Origin: Microvirga terricola
Lineage (GTDB): Bacteria > Pseudomonadota > Alphaproteobacteria > Rhizobiales > Beijerinckiaceae
NCBI RefSeq assembly: GCF_011777495.1
Contig: NZ_JAATJS010000003.1
Coordinates: 310,001 to 374,000 of the forward strand
Direction of reading: 5' to 3'
DNA length: 64,000 nt
The position numbers and the translations under genes are program-made. Position 1 is the stretch's first letter; every line of letters starts with the position of its first letter. The notes beneath the pieces are model-generated. The model was given only the letters and a program-made list of their open reading frames with translations. It ran no database searches and was not told the origin of the DNA. This document shows positions 31,725-40,785 of this stretch, piece by piece.

Positions 31725-31737
31725 ATCGGCGCTGCGA

Positions 31738-32604
31738 TTAGCGCTCGAGCCGCGCGATCAGGCTGGACGTGTCCCAACGCTTGCCGCCCATTTTCTGCAC
31801 GTCGGCATAGAACTGATCCACGAGAGCGGTGACAGGCAGGCTCGCGCCGTTCTTCCGCGCTTCCGCGAGGCAGATGGCGAGGTCCTTGCGCATCCAGTCG
31901 ACGGCGAAGCCGAACTCGAACTTGCCCTCGTTCATGGTCTTGCCGCGGTTCTCCATCTGCCACGACCCTGCCGCGCCCTTCGAGATGACGTCGAGCACCG
32001 CCTCGATGTCGAGCCCGGCCTTCTTGCCGAAATGGACGCCCTCGGACAGGGCCTGCACAAGACCTGCAATGCAGATCTGGTTGATCATCTTGGTGAGCTG
32101 GCCAGAGCCCGCCGGACCCAACAGGCGGCAGGCGCGCGCAAAGCTCATGATGACCGGCTCGGCCTTCGCGTACACATCCGCATCGCCGCCGCACATGACC
32201 GTCAGCACGCCGTTTTCCGCACCGGCCTGGCCGCCGGAGACGGGAGCGTCGATGAAGGCCGCGCCTTTCTCCTTCGCCGCCGCATAAAGCTCGCGCGCGA
32301 CTTCTGCGGAGGCGGTGGTGTGGTCGACGAAGATCGTGCCGGGTTTCAGACCGTGGAAGGCTCCGTCGGGACCCAAGGTCGCCTGACGCAGGTCGTCGTC
32401 GTTGCCGACGCAGGCGAAAACGAAATCCTGTCCTTCGGTGGCCTCGCGCGGCGTTTTCATGGCGCGACCGCCGTTCTCAGAGACCCATCGCTCGGCCTTT
32501 GCGAAGGTCCGGTTATAAACCGTGACCTCATGGCCCTTTGCCTTGAGATGCCGCGCCATGGGGTAGCCCATCACCCCAAGCCCGAGAAATGCGACCTTCG
32601 CCAT
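31738..32604 (-). CDS. NAD(P)-dependent oxidoreductase of the 3-hydroxyisobutyrate dehydrogenase family
   Basis: A 288-residue beta-hydroxyacid dehydrogenase. The N-terminal Rossmann motif is 'FLGLGVMGYPMARHL'; 'VYNRT' after strand 2 suggests NADP preference. The substrate motif is 'FIDAPVSGGQAGAENG', and the catalytic Lys is Lys172 in 'GSGQLTKMINQ'. The C-terminal helical domain has 'DLAICLAEARKNG'. The family covers 3-hydroxyisobutyrate, tartronate semialdehyde and glyoxylate/succinic semialdehyde reductases, and the exact substrate is open. It converges with the small membrane protein gene, 13 bases away. Confidence 0.88.
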   Translation of the reverse strand: MAKVAFLGLGVMGYPMARHLKAKGHEVTVYNRTFAKAERWVSENGGRAMKTPREATEGQDFVFACVGNDDDLRQATLGPDGAFHGLKPGTIFVDHTTASAEVARELYAAAKEKGAAFIDAPVSGGQAGAENGVLTVMCGGDADVYAKAEPVIMSFARACRLLGPAGSGQLTKMINQICIAGLVQALSEGVHFGKKAGLDIEAVLDVISKGAAGSWQMENRGKTMNEGKFEFGFAVDWMRKDLAICLAEARKNGASLPVTALVDQFYADVQKMGGKRWDTSSLIARLER

Positions 32605-32665
32605 TGTCTGCTCCCTTGTCGTCCCGAATGGTTCTATGGAGAGCAGCGGCGGCGGTCAAACGGCC

Positions 32666-33472
32666 CTATTTGATATCGAAGGGAAAGTACTTCGCGCGGA
32701 TGGCGTCATAGGTCCCATCCGCCATGATGTGAGCGATGGCGCTGTTGAACTGCTCCCGTAGGCTGTCGTCGCTCTTGCGCAAGCCGATGCCGTAAATCTG
32801 ATGCTGATAGGGCGGGTCGGCGGGCGCATTGCCGATCAGGCGGCAGCACGCGCCCTCGCGGGAGGAGAGGAACGCGGCAAGCGAGCGCCTGTCACCGAAA
32901 ACGGCATCGATCCGTTCGGTCAGAAGATCGAGATTGGCCTCGTCGACCTTGGAATAGGGCCGGATTTCGGAATCCTTGTAGAACTGGTCGAGATATTCCG
33001 CCCAATCGCTGCGATCCGTCACCCCGATAGTCTTGCCTGCCAGCCCCTGCGGCGTGACCTCGCGAAGACCCGAGCCCTTGCGGGTGATGAAGGCTGCAGG
33101 AATCCGGTAGTAGGGCGCCGAGAATGCGATGCGCCTCTTGCGGCGCTCCGTGATTTCGAGCGACGACACGATCGCGTCATAGTCGCGGTTCACTAGGCCG
33201 CGCAAAATCCCGTCCCACTCGTGTGGGACAAGCACGCATTCCGCTTTCATGACCTCGCACATGGCTTTCAGGAGTTCGATCTCGAAACCCTGAAGCTCGT
33301 TGTTCTGGTCCATGTAGTTGAACGGCGGATTGGCCCCCTCGACGGCGACGCGGATGGTCTGCTTAGGGGGAGATGCGGGCGTCTCTTGCGCGGTCGCGGA
33401 AAGGCCTGCCGAGAGCCACACGACGAGGCCCGCAAGCATTGCCAGTCTTCGCCCGAAACCCGAAACGTTCAC
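32666..33472 (-). CDS. Periplasmic substrate-binding protein, polar amino acid type (SBP_bac_3)
   Basis: A 268-residue precursor with signal peptide to about residue 28 ('LVVWLSAGLSATAQ'). The mature protein has the family-3 start 'IRVAVEGANPPFNYMDQNNELQGFEIELLKAMCE', in outline, then 'DAIVSSLEITERRKRRIAFSAPYYRIPAAFI', 'GKTIGVTDRSDWAEYL' and 'GIGLRKSDDSLREQFNSAI'. It should bind an amino acid or small organic ligand for an ABC importer, yet no permease or ATPase gene is adjacent, so it is an orphan in this window or a sensor input. Two Cys pairs ('CEVMKAEC', 'ACCRL') are unusual for the family. Confidence 0.87.
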   Translation of the reverse strand: MNVSGFGRRLAMLAGLVVWLSAGLSATAQETPASPPKQTIRVAVEGANPPFNYMDQNNELQGFEIELLKAMCEVMKAECVLVPHEWDGILRGLVNRDYDAIVSSLEITERRKRRIAFSAPYYRIPAAFITRKGSGLREVTPQGLAGKTIGVTDRSDWAEYLDQFYKDSEIRPYSKVDEANLDLLTERIDAVFGDRRSLAAFLSSREGACCRLIGNAPADPPYQHQIYGIGLRKSDDSLREQFNSAIAHIMADGTYDAIRAKYFPFDIK

Positions 33473-33548
33473 GTTTGTGCAGCCTGAATAATTTAAGGCT
33501 GGATATCCCTTGAAAAGCTTGAACAGTCAATCAACCTGCCGGTGAGAT

Positions 33549-33564
33549 ACTTTGACACCAAAGT
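33549..33564. promoter_or_regulatory. Short inverted repeat between moaA and the binding-protein gene
   Basis: ACTTTG (33549-33554) and CAAAGT (33559-33564) flank ACAC. On the minus strand it follows the moaA stop by about 13 bases and precedes the binding-protein start by about 77 bases. No T-run follows in that direction, so an operator is as likely as a terminator. Confidence 0.3.
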
Positions 33565-33576
33565 AACGTTAGGAAA

Positions 33577-34605
33577 TTAACCGCCCGTCATGCTCATGTG
33601 CCGGCCGACGGCGGGTCGCGCATGGCGCCTGTCGATGATGAAATCGTGCCCCTTCGGTTTGCGCGCGATGGCGTCAATGATGGCTTTTTCGAGAAGAGCG
33701 TTGTTGTCGGAGGCTCGGACGGGCGCCCGCAGATCGACGGCGTCCTCCTGGCCGAGGCACATGAAAAGCTGGCCGGTGCAGGTTAGCCGCACGCGGTTGC
33801 AGCTTTCGCAGAAGTTGTGGGTCATCGGGGTGATGAAGCCCAACTTTCCACCGGTTTCCCTCACGCGGGCATAGCGTGCAGGCCCTCCGGTGCGCTCGTC
33901 GATCTCGTCCAGCGTGTAACGTGCGCCCAGGCGCGCCCGTACGAGCGAGAGAGGCAGGAACTGGTCGATCCGCTGTCCGTCGATTTCGCCGAGCGGCATC
34001 ACCTCGATGAGGGTCAAGTCCATTCCGCGCCCATGGGTCCAGGCGATGAGACCCTCGATCTCATCCTCGTTGACGCCCTTCAGCGCTACGGTGTTGATCT
34101 TGATCTTGAGGCCCGCGCGCTGCGCGGCATCGAGGCCGTCGAGGACCTTGGAGAGATCGCCCCATCGGGTAATGCGATGGAACTTGTCGGCGTCGAGCGT
34201 GTCGATGGACACATTGATCCGCTGGACGCCACAGGCAGCGAGGTCCGCCGCATGGCGCGCGAGTTGCGAGCCGTTGGTGGTGACGGTCAGCTCGTCGAGC
34301 GCGCCCGAATCGAGATGGCGGGAGAGCGAGCGGAACAGGTTCATGATATCCCGCCGCACGAGGGGCTCACCCCCGGTGATGCGCAGCTTGCGCACGCCCT
34401 GTCCGACAAAAACGGAGCAGATGCGGTCAAGCTCCTCGAGCGTCAGCAGGTCCCGCTTCGGCAGGAAGGCCATGTTTTCCGACATGCAATAGACGCAGCG
34501 GAAATCGCACCGATCCGTCACCGATACTCTGAGATAGGTGATGGCGCGGCCGAACGGGTCCACGAGAGGACGGCCGGAAACTGGATCGCTCGATGATCCC
34601 CACAT
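33577..34605 (-). CDS. moaA: GTP 3',8-cyclase (molybdenum cofactor synthesis)
   Basis: A 342-residue radical SAM enzyme starting Moco synthesis from GTP. The SAM cluster is Cys33, Cys37, Cys40 in '[12 protein letters not shown]'; '[12 protein letters not shown]' and '[10 protein letters not shown]' are standard radical SAM elements. The second 4Fe-4S cluster is in the C-terminal domain: '[19 protein letters not shown]'. The protein ends in Gly-Gly, which completes the active site in characterised MoaA. Its product pathway serves the xanthine dehydrogenase encoded at 13.7-17.6 kb. It is divergent from the DUF971 gene over 101 bases. Confidence 0.97.
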   Translation of the reverse strand: MWGSSSDPVSGRPLVDPFGRAITYLRVSVTDRCDFRCVYCMSENMAFLPKRDLLTLEELDRICSVFVGQGVRKLRITGGEPLVRRDIMNLFRSLSRHLDSGALDELTVTTNGSQLARHAADLAACGVQRINVSIDTLDADKFHRITRWGDLSKVLDGLDAAQRAGLKIKINTVALKGVNEDEIEGLIAWTHGRGMDLTLIEVMPLGEIDGQRIDQFLPLSLVRARLGARYTLDEIDERTGGPARYARVRETGGKLGFITPMTHNFCESCNRVRLTCTGQLFMCLGQEDAVDLRAPVRASDNNALLEKAIIDAIARKPKGHDFIIDRRHARPAVGRHMSMTGG

Positions 34606-34706
34606 GGTGGAGAAATCCTCGCTGTTCGTGCACTTGAATGCGTGCTTTCAACGTAGCTCTCAGGCAGCTAACGTCAAATCACAAACCATGGAAGAGAGAA
34701 ACACCC

Positions 34707-35069
34707 ATGAGTTCCGAGCGCTGGCCCACAGAGCTTCGTCTTGCCAAGGACAGGCGGACTTTAAGCATCGCATTCGATGACAGAACGGCTTTCGATCTTC
34801 CGGCCGAATATTTGCGCGTGACGAGCCCCTCGGCCGAGGTGCAGGGTCATAGCCCCGCGGAGCGGAAAACCGTGCCCGGCAAGCGCAACGTGGAAATCAT
34901 CGGCGTCGAGCCCATCGGCAATTATGCGGTCAAGCTTGTCTTCGACGATCTGCACGACACGGGAATCTACGGGTGGGACTATCTGCACCAGCTTGGGGTC
35001 GAGCAGCAGGGCAGGTGGCAAGCCTATCTCGATGAGTTGGCAGTCAAGGGTTTATCCCGGGATCGTTAG
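34707..35069 (+). CDS. DUF971-family protein
   Basis: A 120-residue protein of the DUF971 type, related to the N-terminal domain of gamma-butyrobetaine hydroxylase. Visible traits are 'PTELRLAKDRRTLSIAFDD', 'LPAEYLRVTSPSAEVQGH', 'VEIIGVEPIGNYAVKLVFDDLHDTGIY' in outline, and 'GWDYLHQLG'. The family binds metal in some members, and stand-alone bacterial forms often sit near molybdenum or iron-sulfur genes; here moaA is divergent. ATG 34707 follows GAAGAGAG. Its stop overlaps the stop of the convergent P-loop gene by 4 bases. Confidence 0.88.
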   Translation: MSSERWPTELRLAKDRRTLSIAFDDRTAFDLPAEYLRVTSPSAEVQGHSPAERKTVPGKRNVEIIGVEPIGNYAVKLVFDDLHDTGIYGWDYLHQLGVEQQGRWQAYLDELAVKGLSRDR

Positions 35070-35572
35070 CTCGGGTTGGTTGCCAACAACATGGCCGTGC
35101 ATCGGCTTTCGAGGAGAGCCACGGTTTCGGCGAAGTCCTGCCGGTCGGTTTCGATTACCAGATCGCTGAAGGGCTGCGGGGCATAGCCTTGGTCGATCAT
35201 TTCCGTGATCCGGCTCTGTTCTCCGGGGTCGAAGACGCGGCCCCGCGTGGGGGCGAGGATTGCGCCCTGCGCCGCGGAAAGCGTGACGCAATGGCATGCA
35301 ATTCCCTGTGCTTTGAAGGTGCCGTGGAAAAAGACCCAATCCCGCCGGCGGAGCGGCTTGGCGATGACGACGGCCGGTTTCTCGCGAAGCGCTGCCAGTG
35401 CCGCATCGACCAGCCGGCGCGACGAGGTGAGGATCTCTCCGAACCACGTCCTTGTATGATTACGCAGGTCGTCGCTGTCGATGAAGGCCGCATTCATGGC
35501 CGGCGCAAGCGCCCGGCCCAGGGTGGTCTTTCCCGCCCCGATCGGGCCATTGAGGAAAATGACATGTCGCAT
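35066..35572 (-). CDS. Small P-loop kinase-like protein
   Basis: A 168-residue P-loop NTPase of shikimate/gluconate kinase-like size. Walker A is 'NGPIGAGKTTLGRAL' (about residues 8-16 hold the GxxGxGKT core); 'AAFIDSDDLRNH' may be the acidic strand after the loop. A lid-like region with several Arg ('KPLRRRDWVFF', 'LAPTRGRVF') follows. The substrate is not recognisable; it is not AroK, which has different shikimate-binding motifs. It overlaps the DUF971 gene tail to tail by 4 bases. Confidence 0.7.
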   Translation of the reverse strand: MRHVIFLNGPIGAGKTTLGRALAPAMNAAFIDSDDLRNHTRTWFGEILTSSRRLVDAALAALREKPAVVIAKPLRRRDWVFFHGTFKAQGIACHCVTLSAAQGAILAPTRGRVFDPGEQSRITEMIDQGYAPQPFSDLVIETDRQDFAETVALLESRCTAMLLATNPS

Positions 35573-35662
35573 AAGCGGACGATGTCAGGATTTCCAAGTG
35601 CGATCCAGGTCGGAAAGGCCGACGTGAGGCCGGCCTTTCACAATGTACTTATCTCCTTGCGA

Positions 35663-36247
35663 TCAGCGCTGCACGACCACGCGCGTTCCGACCCTTGCGC
35701 GGCTGTAAAGATCCATCACGTCATCATTTGTCATGCGGATGCAGCCTGAGGAGACGGCTTCGCCGATAGTCTCCGGCTCATTCGAGCCGTGGATGCGATA
35801 CAAGGTGCTGCCGATGTAAAGGGCCCGCGCGCCGAGCGGATTGTCCGGTCCGCCCCTCATGTAGCGCGGCAGATCGGGGCGACGCCTCAGCATCTGCGCC
35901 GGGGGGCGCCAATCCGGCCACTCGCGTTTCATGGTGATGGAATGCGTGCCGGCCCACTCGAAGCCGGGGCGGCCCACGCCGACGCCGTAGCGGATCGCCT
36001 GGCCGTTGCCGAGGGTGTAGTAGAGGTGCCGTTCACTCGTCGATACGACGATGGTGCCGGGCCCAAAACGGCTGCCAAAGGCGACGATTGCGCGCGCGCT
36101 TGGCGCGGCTTGCGCCCTCAGAGCGTCCTCTTGGGGGTAGAGTGGCCGGCGGGTCAGCGGATCGATTGCGGTGAAGGCTGCAGCCGGGGTGGCAAGGGCG
36201 GCGAAGACACAAAAAAGCCCGTACTGGGCAGCGCGAGAGCGTCCCAT
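35663..36247 (-). CDS. L,D-transpeptidase (YkuD domain), periplasmic
   Basis: A 194-residue precursor with signal peptide to about residue 24 ('FCVFAALATPAAA'). The YkuD domain begins 'GTIVVSTSERHLYYTL' and has the catalytic signature 'YRIHGSNEP' with His, then 'SSGCIRMTNDDVMDLY' with the nucleophilic Cys. Enzymes of this type form 3-3 cross-links in peptidoglycan or attach envelope proteins to it. The C-terminus 'GTRVVVQ' is typical. It is a single gene, with 236 bases to the tRNA gene on the other side. Confidence 0.93.
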   Translation of the reverse strand: MGRSRAAQYGLFCVFAALATPAAAFTAIDPLTRRPLYPQEDALRAQAAPSARAIVAFGSRFGPGTIVVSTSERHLYYTLGNGQAIRYGVGVGRPGFEWAGTHSITMKREWPDWRPPAQMLRRRPDLPRYMRGGPDNPLGARALYIGSTLYRIHGSNEPETIGEAVSSGCIRMTNDDVMDLYSRARVGTRVVVQR

Positions 36248-36443
36248 GATAGCCTCGAGAATTCAGGTTTGGTGCGGATTTTGCCTTTGCTAAACGCAAT
36301 GGCTGCGTTTCGGATCCAGTCTCTTTCGGGAGCTCTAAGTGCAACGGTGTCGTGTTTTCGCCACGTCGCAATCCATCGTTAAAGTCACGGCGACACAATT
36401 CGCGGCCGAAAAATTTTGTTCGCCGTCTTTCGGATTCTTTGGC

Positions 36444-36472
36444 TTGACGTCAGGGGTTTAACGACCTTAGAA
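36444..36472 (+). promoter_or_regulatory. Sigma-70-type promoter for tRNA-Val
   Basis: TTGACG (36444-36449) and TTAGAA (36467-36472) are spaced by 17 bases, close to the consensus, and the tRNA starts 12 bases after the -10 box. This is the clearest housekeeping promoter in the window. Confidence 0.7.
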
Positions 36473-36483
36473 GGCGCTGGTCA

Positions 36484-36558
36484 GGGCGCGTAGCTCAGCG
36501 GGAGAGCATTCGCTTCACACGCGAAGGGTCACAGGTTCAATCCCTGTCGCGCCCACCA
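36484..36558 (+). tRNA. tRNA-Val (anticodon CAC)
   Basis: A 75-base tRNA with the 3' CCA encoded. The acceptor stem GGGCGCG (36484-36490) pairs perfectly with CGCGCCC (36548-36554), discriminator A, then CCA. The D arm is GCTC-AGCGGGA-GAGC, the anticodon stem TTCGC/GCGAA holds loop TTCACAC with anticodon CAC for Val codon GUG, and the T arm ACAGG-TTCAATC-CCTGT is standard. It stands alone. Confidence 0.97.
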
Positions 36559-36626
36559 TTTCTTCCTGACATGCCGGTTCACGTTTTCGTGCTTATGCCC
36601 GCGCTTGTTTGCGCGTGGTGGGGGTG

Positions 36627-37316
36627 TCAGGCCGCCAGCGGTCTCGTGAGATTGCCGATCGCCCCGAAAAGCTGGTCGAAATGGTCGATGACGATGTCCG
36701 GACCCAATTGCTGGACCGGCACTTCCGTATAGCCGAATGGCACAGCGATGACCGGGATGCGTGCGTTCCGGGCGGTTACGATATCGGTTCGCGAATCTCC
36801 CACCATCACCGCCCTGCGGGGATCGCCGCCCGCGCGCTCGATGGTGAGCGTGAGATGTCGGGCGTCCGGCTTGAAATACGGAAACGTATCGCGCCCGCAA
36901 TTCGCTGCGAATAGATGGTCGACGCCCAGCGCCTCGAGCAGCTTGACCGAGTGCTCTTCGACCTTGTTGGTGCAGACGGCGAGGATGAAGCCCGCCGCTT
37001 CCAGCCTTCTCAGCGCCCGCCGCACACCGGGAAAAAGCTCCGTCTGGACGCAGATATTCTCGCTGTAATGGACCATAAACCGCTCGAATAGCCGGTCGAG
37101 ATGAGCCGGTGCCAGGTCCTTGCCCGCAGCCTGAAATCCGCGCTCGATCAGGGCCTTGGCGCCCGCTCCGATCATATCCCGGGCCTTGGCCAGGGGCAGC
37201 GGAGCCAAGCCTTCCTGCGCCAGAATGACGTTCAGCGTGCCGACGAGGTCGGCGGCCGTGTCGGCCAGCGTTCCGTCGAGGTCGAAGACGGCGATGGGCG
37301 GGGTGTGAATGGCCAT
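36627..37316 (-). CDS. gph: Phosphoglycolate phosphatase (HAD superfamily)
   Basis: A 229-residue HAD hydrolase that removes phosphate from 2-phosphoglycolate, produced by oxidative DNA repair or Rubisco oxygenation. Motif I is 'VFDLDGTLADT' with the nucleophile and acid-base Asp pair; the cap domain follows; motif II 'VCTNK' has the Thr; motif III is the Lys in 'YFKPDARHL'; motif IV is 'VMVGDSRTDIVTARNA'. This set matches Gph. The name fits the neighbouring rpiA, as gph-rpiA pairing is frequent in rhizobia, though here a small secreted-protein gene lies between. Confidence 0.9.
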   Translation of the reverse strand: MAIHTPPIAVFDLDGTLADTAADLVGTLNVILAQEGLAPLPLAKARDMIGAGAKALIERGFQAAGKDLAPAHLDRLFERFMVHYSENICVQTELFPGVRRALRRLEAAGFILAVCTNKVEEHSVKLLEALGVDHLFAANCGRDTFPYFKPDARHLTLTIERAGGDPRRAVMVGDSRTDIVTARNARIPVIAVPFGYTEVPVQQLGPDIVIDHFDQLFGAIGNLTRPLAA

Positions 37317-37407
37317 AGAGCTGGGCTACCTGCTGGAGACACCTGAATCAAGCCGGAGAATAATAGGGTCTGATTTGTTGATTCGTTCTTACCGAATGGA
37401 GTTTTCG

Positions 37408-37859
37408 ATGCGGCTCGTTGGTCCTGCAACGTTTCTCTCAGTGGCCCTTTTCATGGGCGGTCTGACGGTTCCATCGCTTGCCGCGACCTATGATTTCGTC
37501 CCCGCGCCGCAAACAGACCTCAACCGGATCTACCGCATCGACCGGGTCACGGGGGAGGTTAGCTCCTGCCAGTACGGCCTGCAGGAGGGCACCATCGGCG
37601 TCACGCTCTGCTTCTCGCCCGGCGAGGGCGCTGGGCCGCAGGCCCCGGGAGAATTCGGCCTCGTCGCCTCCCGCCACGAGCGGGAAGGGGGCGTCTTTCG
37701 CGTCAATTACCGCACCGGGGAGATGAGCATCTGCTACGTCTTCGACGAAAGGTCGTCTGCACACCCCAGGCCAGCCCGTCGCCTGCCGCGCCCGCGAGCC
37801 CTCCGGCCTCGACTCCGAGCGTGCGTTCCGGCACAGGAGCTTCGCCGCAGCGGCCTTAA
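37408..37859 (+). pseudogene. Secreted protein with two Cys repeats, frameshifted near its end
   Basis: Signal peptide at residues 1-25 ('ATFLSVALFMGG...PSLAA'), then two similar modules: 'RIYRIDRVTGEVSSCQYGL...VTLC' and 'GVFRVNYRTGEMSICYVFDE'. The second module should end in Cys like the first. In the frame as read, the sequence after 'YVFDE' becomes Arg/Pro-rich and runs to a stop at 37878. Adding one A at the GAAAGG run (about 37747-37752) gives 'DEKVVCTPQ', restoring the expected Cys, and a Pro/Ser/Ala tail that stops at 37857-37859. This is either a real one-base loss or a homopolymer error. Start ATG 37408 follows GGAG. Function unknown. Confidence 0.7.
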
Positions 37860-37964
37860 GACTCATGTCAGGCTGTGAAACCTTCTTTCTTCCTGCGCCT
37901 CTTGCGTGGTAGAGGCGTCCTCGTCCGCCTTCTTCAGGAGGCGGTGAATGGTTAGGGGTCATCA

Positions 37965-38657
37965 GTGAGCGACACTCTCAAGCGCGCCGCAGCCGAACGG
38001 GCGGCCGCCCTGGTCTCCGACGGGATGAGGCTTGGCCTCGGCACCGGCTCGACGGCGGCGCATTTCGTTGCGGCCATAGGCGAGCGCGTGCGCGGCGGTC
38101 TCAAGGTGATCGGTGTGCCGACCTCCGAGGCGACCCGCCAGCAGGCTGAGCGCGAAGGCATTCCCCTGACGACCCTCGACGAGACGCCCGAACTCGATCT
38201 GACGGTGGACGGGGCCGACGAGCTGGACGGTCAGCTGAGGCTCATCAAGGGCGGCGGCGGCGCGCATCTGCGCGAAAAAATCGTGGCTGCCGCCAGCCAC
38301 CGCATGATCGTCATCGCCGACGGCTCGAAGCATGTGGAAACCCTCGGGCGTTTCCCGCTGCCGATCGAGGTGGTGCCCTTCGGCCTCAAGGCGACGGAAA
38401 TTGCCATCGCGAAGGTTTTGAAGGGCTCGGGGCTGAACCCCGACCTGCGCCTGCGCGCCAAGGACGGCAACCCGTTCGTCACCGACAGCGGAAACCTCAT
38501 TCTCGATGCGCATCTGGGCCGCATCGAAAAACCCGACGCTCTGGCCGCGGCGCTGAACGCCGTGCCCGGCGTCGTCGAGCACGGACTTTTTCTTGGCCTT
38601 GCCACCGGTGCGATCCTCGCGACCGGGGAGGGGCTTGTCGAACTCGGTCAGGTCTGA
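37965..38657 (+). CDS. rpiA: Ribose-5-phosphate isomerase A
   Basis: A 230-residue enzyme interconverting ribose 5-phosphate and ribulose 5-phosphate in the pentose phosphate pathway. Motifs are '[13 protein letters not shown]', '[11 protein letters not shown]', '[14 protein letters not shown]' with the catalytic acids, '[14 protein letters not shown]' and '[15 protein letters not shown]'. The start is GTG 37965 with AGGGG upstream. The length is standard. DUF2059 follows by 32 bases and is likely co-transcribed. Confidence 0.97.
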   Translation: MSDTLKRAAAERAAALVSDGMRLGLGTGSTAAHFVAAIGERVRGGLKVIGVPTSEATRQQAEREGIPLTTLDETPELDLTVDGADELDGQLRLIKGGGGAHLREKIVAAASHRMIVIADGSKHVETLGRFPLPIEVVPFGLKATEIAIAKVLKGSGLNPDLRLRAKDGNPFVTDSGNLILDAHLGRIEKPDALAAALNAVPGVVEHGLFLGLATGAILATGEGLVELGQV

Positions 38658-38689
38658 CCATAAGTCTTCCAAAGATTGGAGCCTATTCA

Positions 38690-39190
38690 ATGATCCGTTC
38701 CGCTTCCCGCCTGGCTGCGACCACCGTCGCCCTGTTCATGCTGGCCAGCCCTGTCTTCGCGCAGGCCCAGCCGACCCCGAGTCATCTTGCCCTCGCGCGC
38801 GAAGTCGCCATCGGGTCGGGCATGACCCGTTCGTTCGACGCCATGACCGAGCCGCTGCTCGGCCAGCTGCAGCAGATGAACGTCACGCGTCCGGAAGTGA
38901 AGCAGGACCTGGATCAGGTTGTCGCCATGCTGCGCCCTGAGATCGAGCAGCAGAAGGAAAAGATGGTCGAGGCCGCCTCCAAGGCCTTCGCCAGCCGCCT
39001 GACCGAAGCCGAGCTGAAGGAGATCGCGGCCTTCTACAAGTCCCCGGCGGGTGTGAAATACGTCCAGACCCAGCCCGTCATCCTCGACGAGATCGTCCGC
39101 GAACTCGCGACTTGGACCCAGAACGTCGCCGAATACGTGATGATCCGTGCCCGCGCGGAGATGGGCAAGCGCGGTCACCAGCTGAACTAA
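38690..39190 (+). CDS. DUF2059-family periplasmic protein
   Basis: A 166-residue precursor with signal peptide to about residue 24 ('ALFMLASPVFA'). The DUF2059 domain is the helical segment with 'LTEAELKEIAAFYKSPAGVKYVQT' in outline, which defines this family; it usually binds nothing known and is found in many proteobacterial periplasms. The position after rpiA and before gor/aroG is frequently seen in rhizobia. A strong terminator follows 24 bases after the stop. Confidence 0.9.
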   Translation: MIRSASRLAATTVALFMLASPVFAQAQPTPSHLALAREVAIGSGMTRSFDAMTEPLLGQLQQMNVTRPEVKQDLDQVVAMLRPEIEQQKEKMVEAASKAFASRLTEAELKEIAAFYKSPAGVKYVQTQPVILDEIVRELATWTQNVAEYVMIRARAEMGKRGHQLN

Positions 39191-39214
39191 GAGCGCAAAC
39201 CGCCTCGGACATGC

Positions 39215-39244
39215 AAAAGGCCCGGCATCGCTGCCGGGCCTTTT
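39215..39244. terminator. Bidirectional intrinsic terminator between DUF2059 and aroG
   Basis: AAAAGGCCCGGC (39215-39226) pairs with GCCGGGCCTTTT (39233-39244), twelve perfect pairs with a 6-base loop. The A-run on one side and T-run on the other let it work for both converging transcripts. Confidence 0.92.
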
Positions 39245-39268
39245 ACTTTTCGAAGCTTTTCGCGATCG

Positions 39269-40654
39269 TTATTCCGCCGCCAAGGCGGTCGGGCGCTCGC
39301 GGGACTGGCGCTCGCGCTTGATCATCTCGGAGGTCAGGAACGCGATCTCAAGCGCCTGCTCCGCGTTGAGACGCGGGTCGCAATAGGTGTGGTAGCGGTC
39401 GCTCAGATCGGCATCGGTGAGGGCGCGTGCGCCGCCGGTGCATTCCGTCACGTTCTTGCCGGTCATCTCGAGATGGATGCCGCCCGCATGGGTGCCCTCG
39501 GCCTGGTGCACGGCGAAGAAGTCGCGAACCTCGCCCATGACCATCTCGAACGGCCGGGTCTTGTAACCGGACGCCGCCTTGACCGTGTTGCCGTGCATCG
39601 GATCGCAGGACCACACGACGGTGCGGCCCTCGCGCTGCACGGCCCGGATGAGGCCCGGCAGATGGTCGCCCACCTTGTCGGCGCCGAAGCGGCAGATCAG
39701 GGTGAGGCGGCCTGCCTCGTCCTCGGGGTTGAGCAGGTCGATGAGCTTGAGGAGCCCATCCGGCGTCAGCGACGGGCCGCACTTCAGGCCGATCGGGTTC
39801 TTGATACCGCGCATGTACTCGATATGGGCGTGATCACCCTGGCGGGTGCGGTCGCCGATCCAGAGCATGTGGCCGGAGGTGGCATACCAGTCGCCGGTCG
39901 TGGAATCGACGCGGGTCAGTGCCTCCTCGTAGCCGAGCAGCAGTGCCTCGTGGCTGGTGTAGAAATCCGTCGTGCGCATCTCGGGATGCGTCTCGGGATC
40001 GATGCCGATGGCCCGCATGAAGTCGAGGCTCTCGGTGATGCGCTCGGCCAGTTCGCGGTAGCGCGAGGATTGCGGGGAATCCTTCACGAAGCCGAGCATC
40101 CAGCGATGCGCGTTCTCAAGGTTGGCGTAGCCGCCAGTCGCGAAGGCGCGGATCAGGTTGAGCGTCGCCGCCGATTGGCGATAGGCCATGAGCTGGCGGC
40201 GCGGATCGGGGATGCGCGCTTCCGGCGTGAAGGCTATGTCGTTGATGATGTCGCCGCGGTAGCTCGGCAGCTCGACGCCGTCGACCGTCTCCGTGTTCGA
40301 TGAGCGCGGCTTGGCGAACTGACCGGCGGAACGGCCGATCTTCACCACGGGCGAGCCGCCCGCGAAAGTCAGAACCACCGCCATCTGCAGGAACAGGCGG
40401 AAGAAGTCGCGGATGTTGTCGGCTGAATGCTCGGCGAAGCTTTCGGCGCAGTCGCCGCCCTGGAGCAGGAAGGCCTCGCCCTTGGCGACCTTGCCGAGGG
40501 TGCGCTTCAGCTTGCGGGCTTCGCCCGCAAAAACCAGCGGGGGAAAGCCGGCGAGCTGCTGCTCGACGCTCTCAAGCGCCTCAAGGTCCGGAAAGGCCGG
40601 AACCTGCTGGATAGGCTTGTTCCTCCAGCTGTTGGGCGTCCACCGCTCAGTCAT
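39269..40654 (-). CDS. aroG: 3-deoxy-7-phosphoheptulonate synthase, class II
   Basis: A 461-residue plant-type (class II) DAHP synthase that joins PEP and erythrose 4-phosphate, the first step of aromatic amino acid synthesis. Features are the N-terminal '[19 protein letters not shown]', the metal and substrate motifs '[11 protein letters not shown]', '[14 protein letters not shown]', '[14 protein letters not shown]', '[12 protein letters not shown]' and '[15 protein letters not shown]'. Class II enzymes are usual in alphaproteobacteria. It is transcribed toward DUF2059 and shares its terminator; gor lies 131 bases upstream on the same strand. Confidence 0.96.
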   Translation of the reverse strand: MTERWTPNSWRNKPIQQVPAFPDLEALESVEQQLAGFPPLVFAGEARKLKRTLGKVAKGEAFLLQGGDCAESFAEHSADNIRDFFRLFLQMAVVLTFAGGSPVVKIGRSAGQFAKPRSSNTETVDGVELPSYRGDIINDIAFTPEARIPDPRRQLMAYRQSAATLNLIRAFATGGYANLENAHRWMLGFVKDSPQSSRYRELAERITESLDFMRAIGIDPETHPEMRTTDFYTSHEALLLGYEEALTRVDSTTGDWYATSGHMLWIGDRTRQGDHAHIEYMRGIKNPIGLKCGPSLTPDGLLKLIDLLNPEDEAGRLTLICRFGADKVGDHLPGLIRAVQREGRTVVWSCDPMHGNTVKAASGYKTRPFEMVMGEVRDFFAVHQAEGTHAGGIHLEMTGKNVTECTGGARALTDADLSDRYHTYCDPRLNAEQALEIAFLTSEMIKRERQSRERPTALAAE

Positions 40655-40785
40655 GACACACTCTCTTGTCTCTCAATTTCCTCGTCGTTCACCGCAACAA
40701 GCGGCACGAAAGGGCACCTATACACGACATATTCAAAAAGGCGAGTGCGGTGCGAAATGACACCTAGTCATCTCGGCCGCCACTT

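Noticed and set aside
34606-34706. Moco riboswitch upstream of moaA
   Set aside because: The 101-base divergent gap shows no large conserved fold, and such motifs are mostly known from other groups.
36580-36591. CACG-TTTT-CGTG hairpin as terminator of tRNA-Val
   Set aside because: The stem is only four pairs and is not followed by a T-run; it may be chance.
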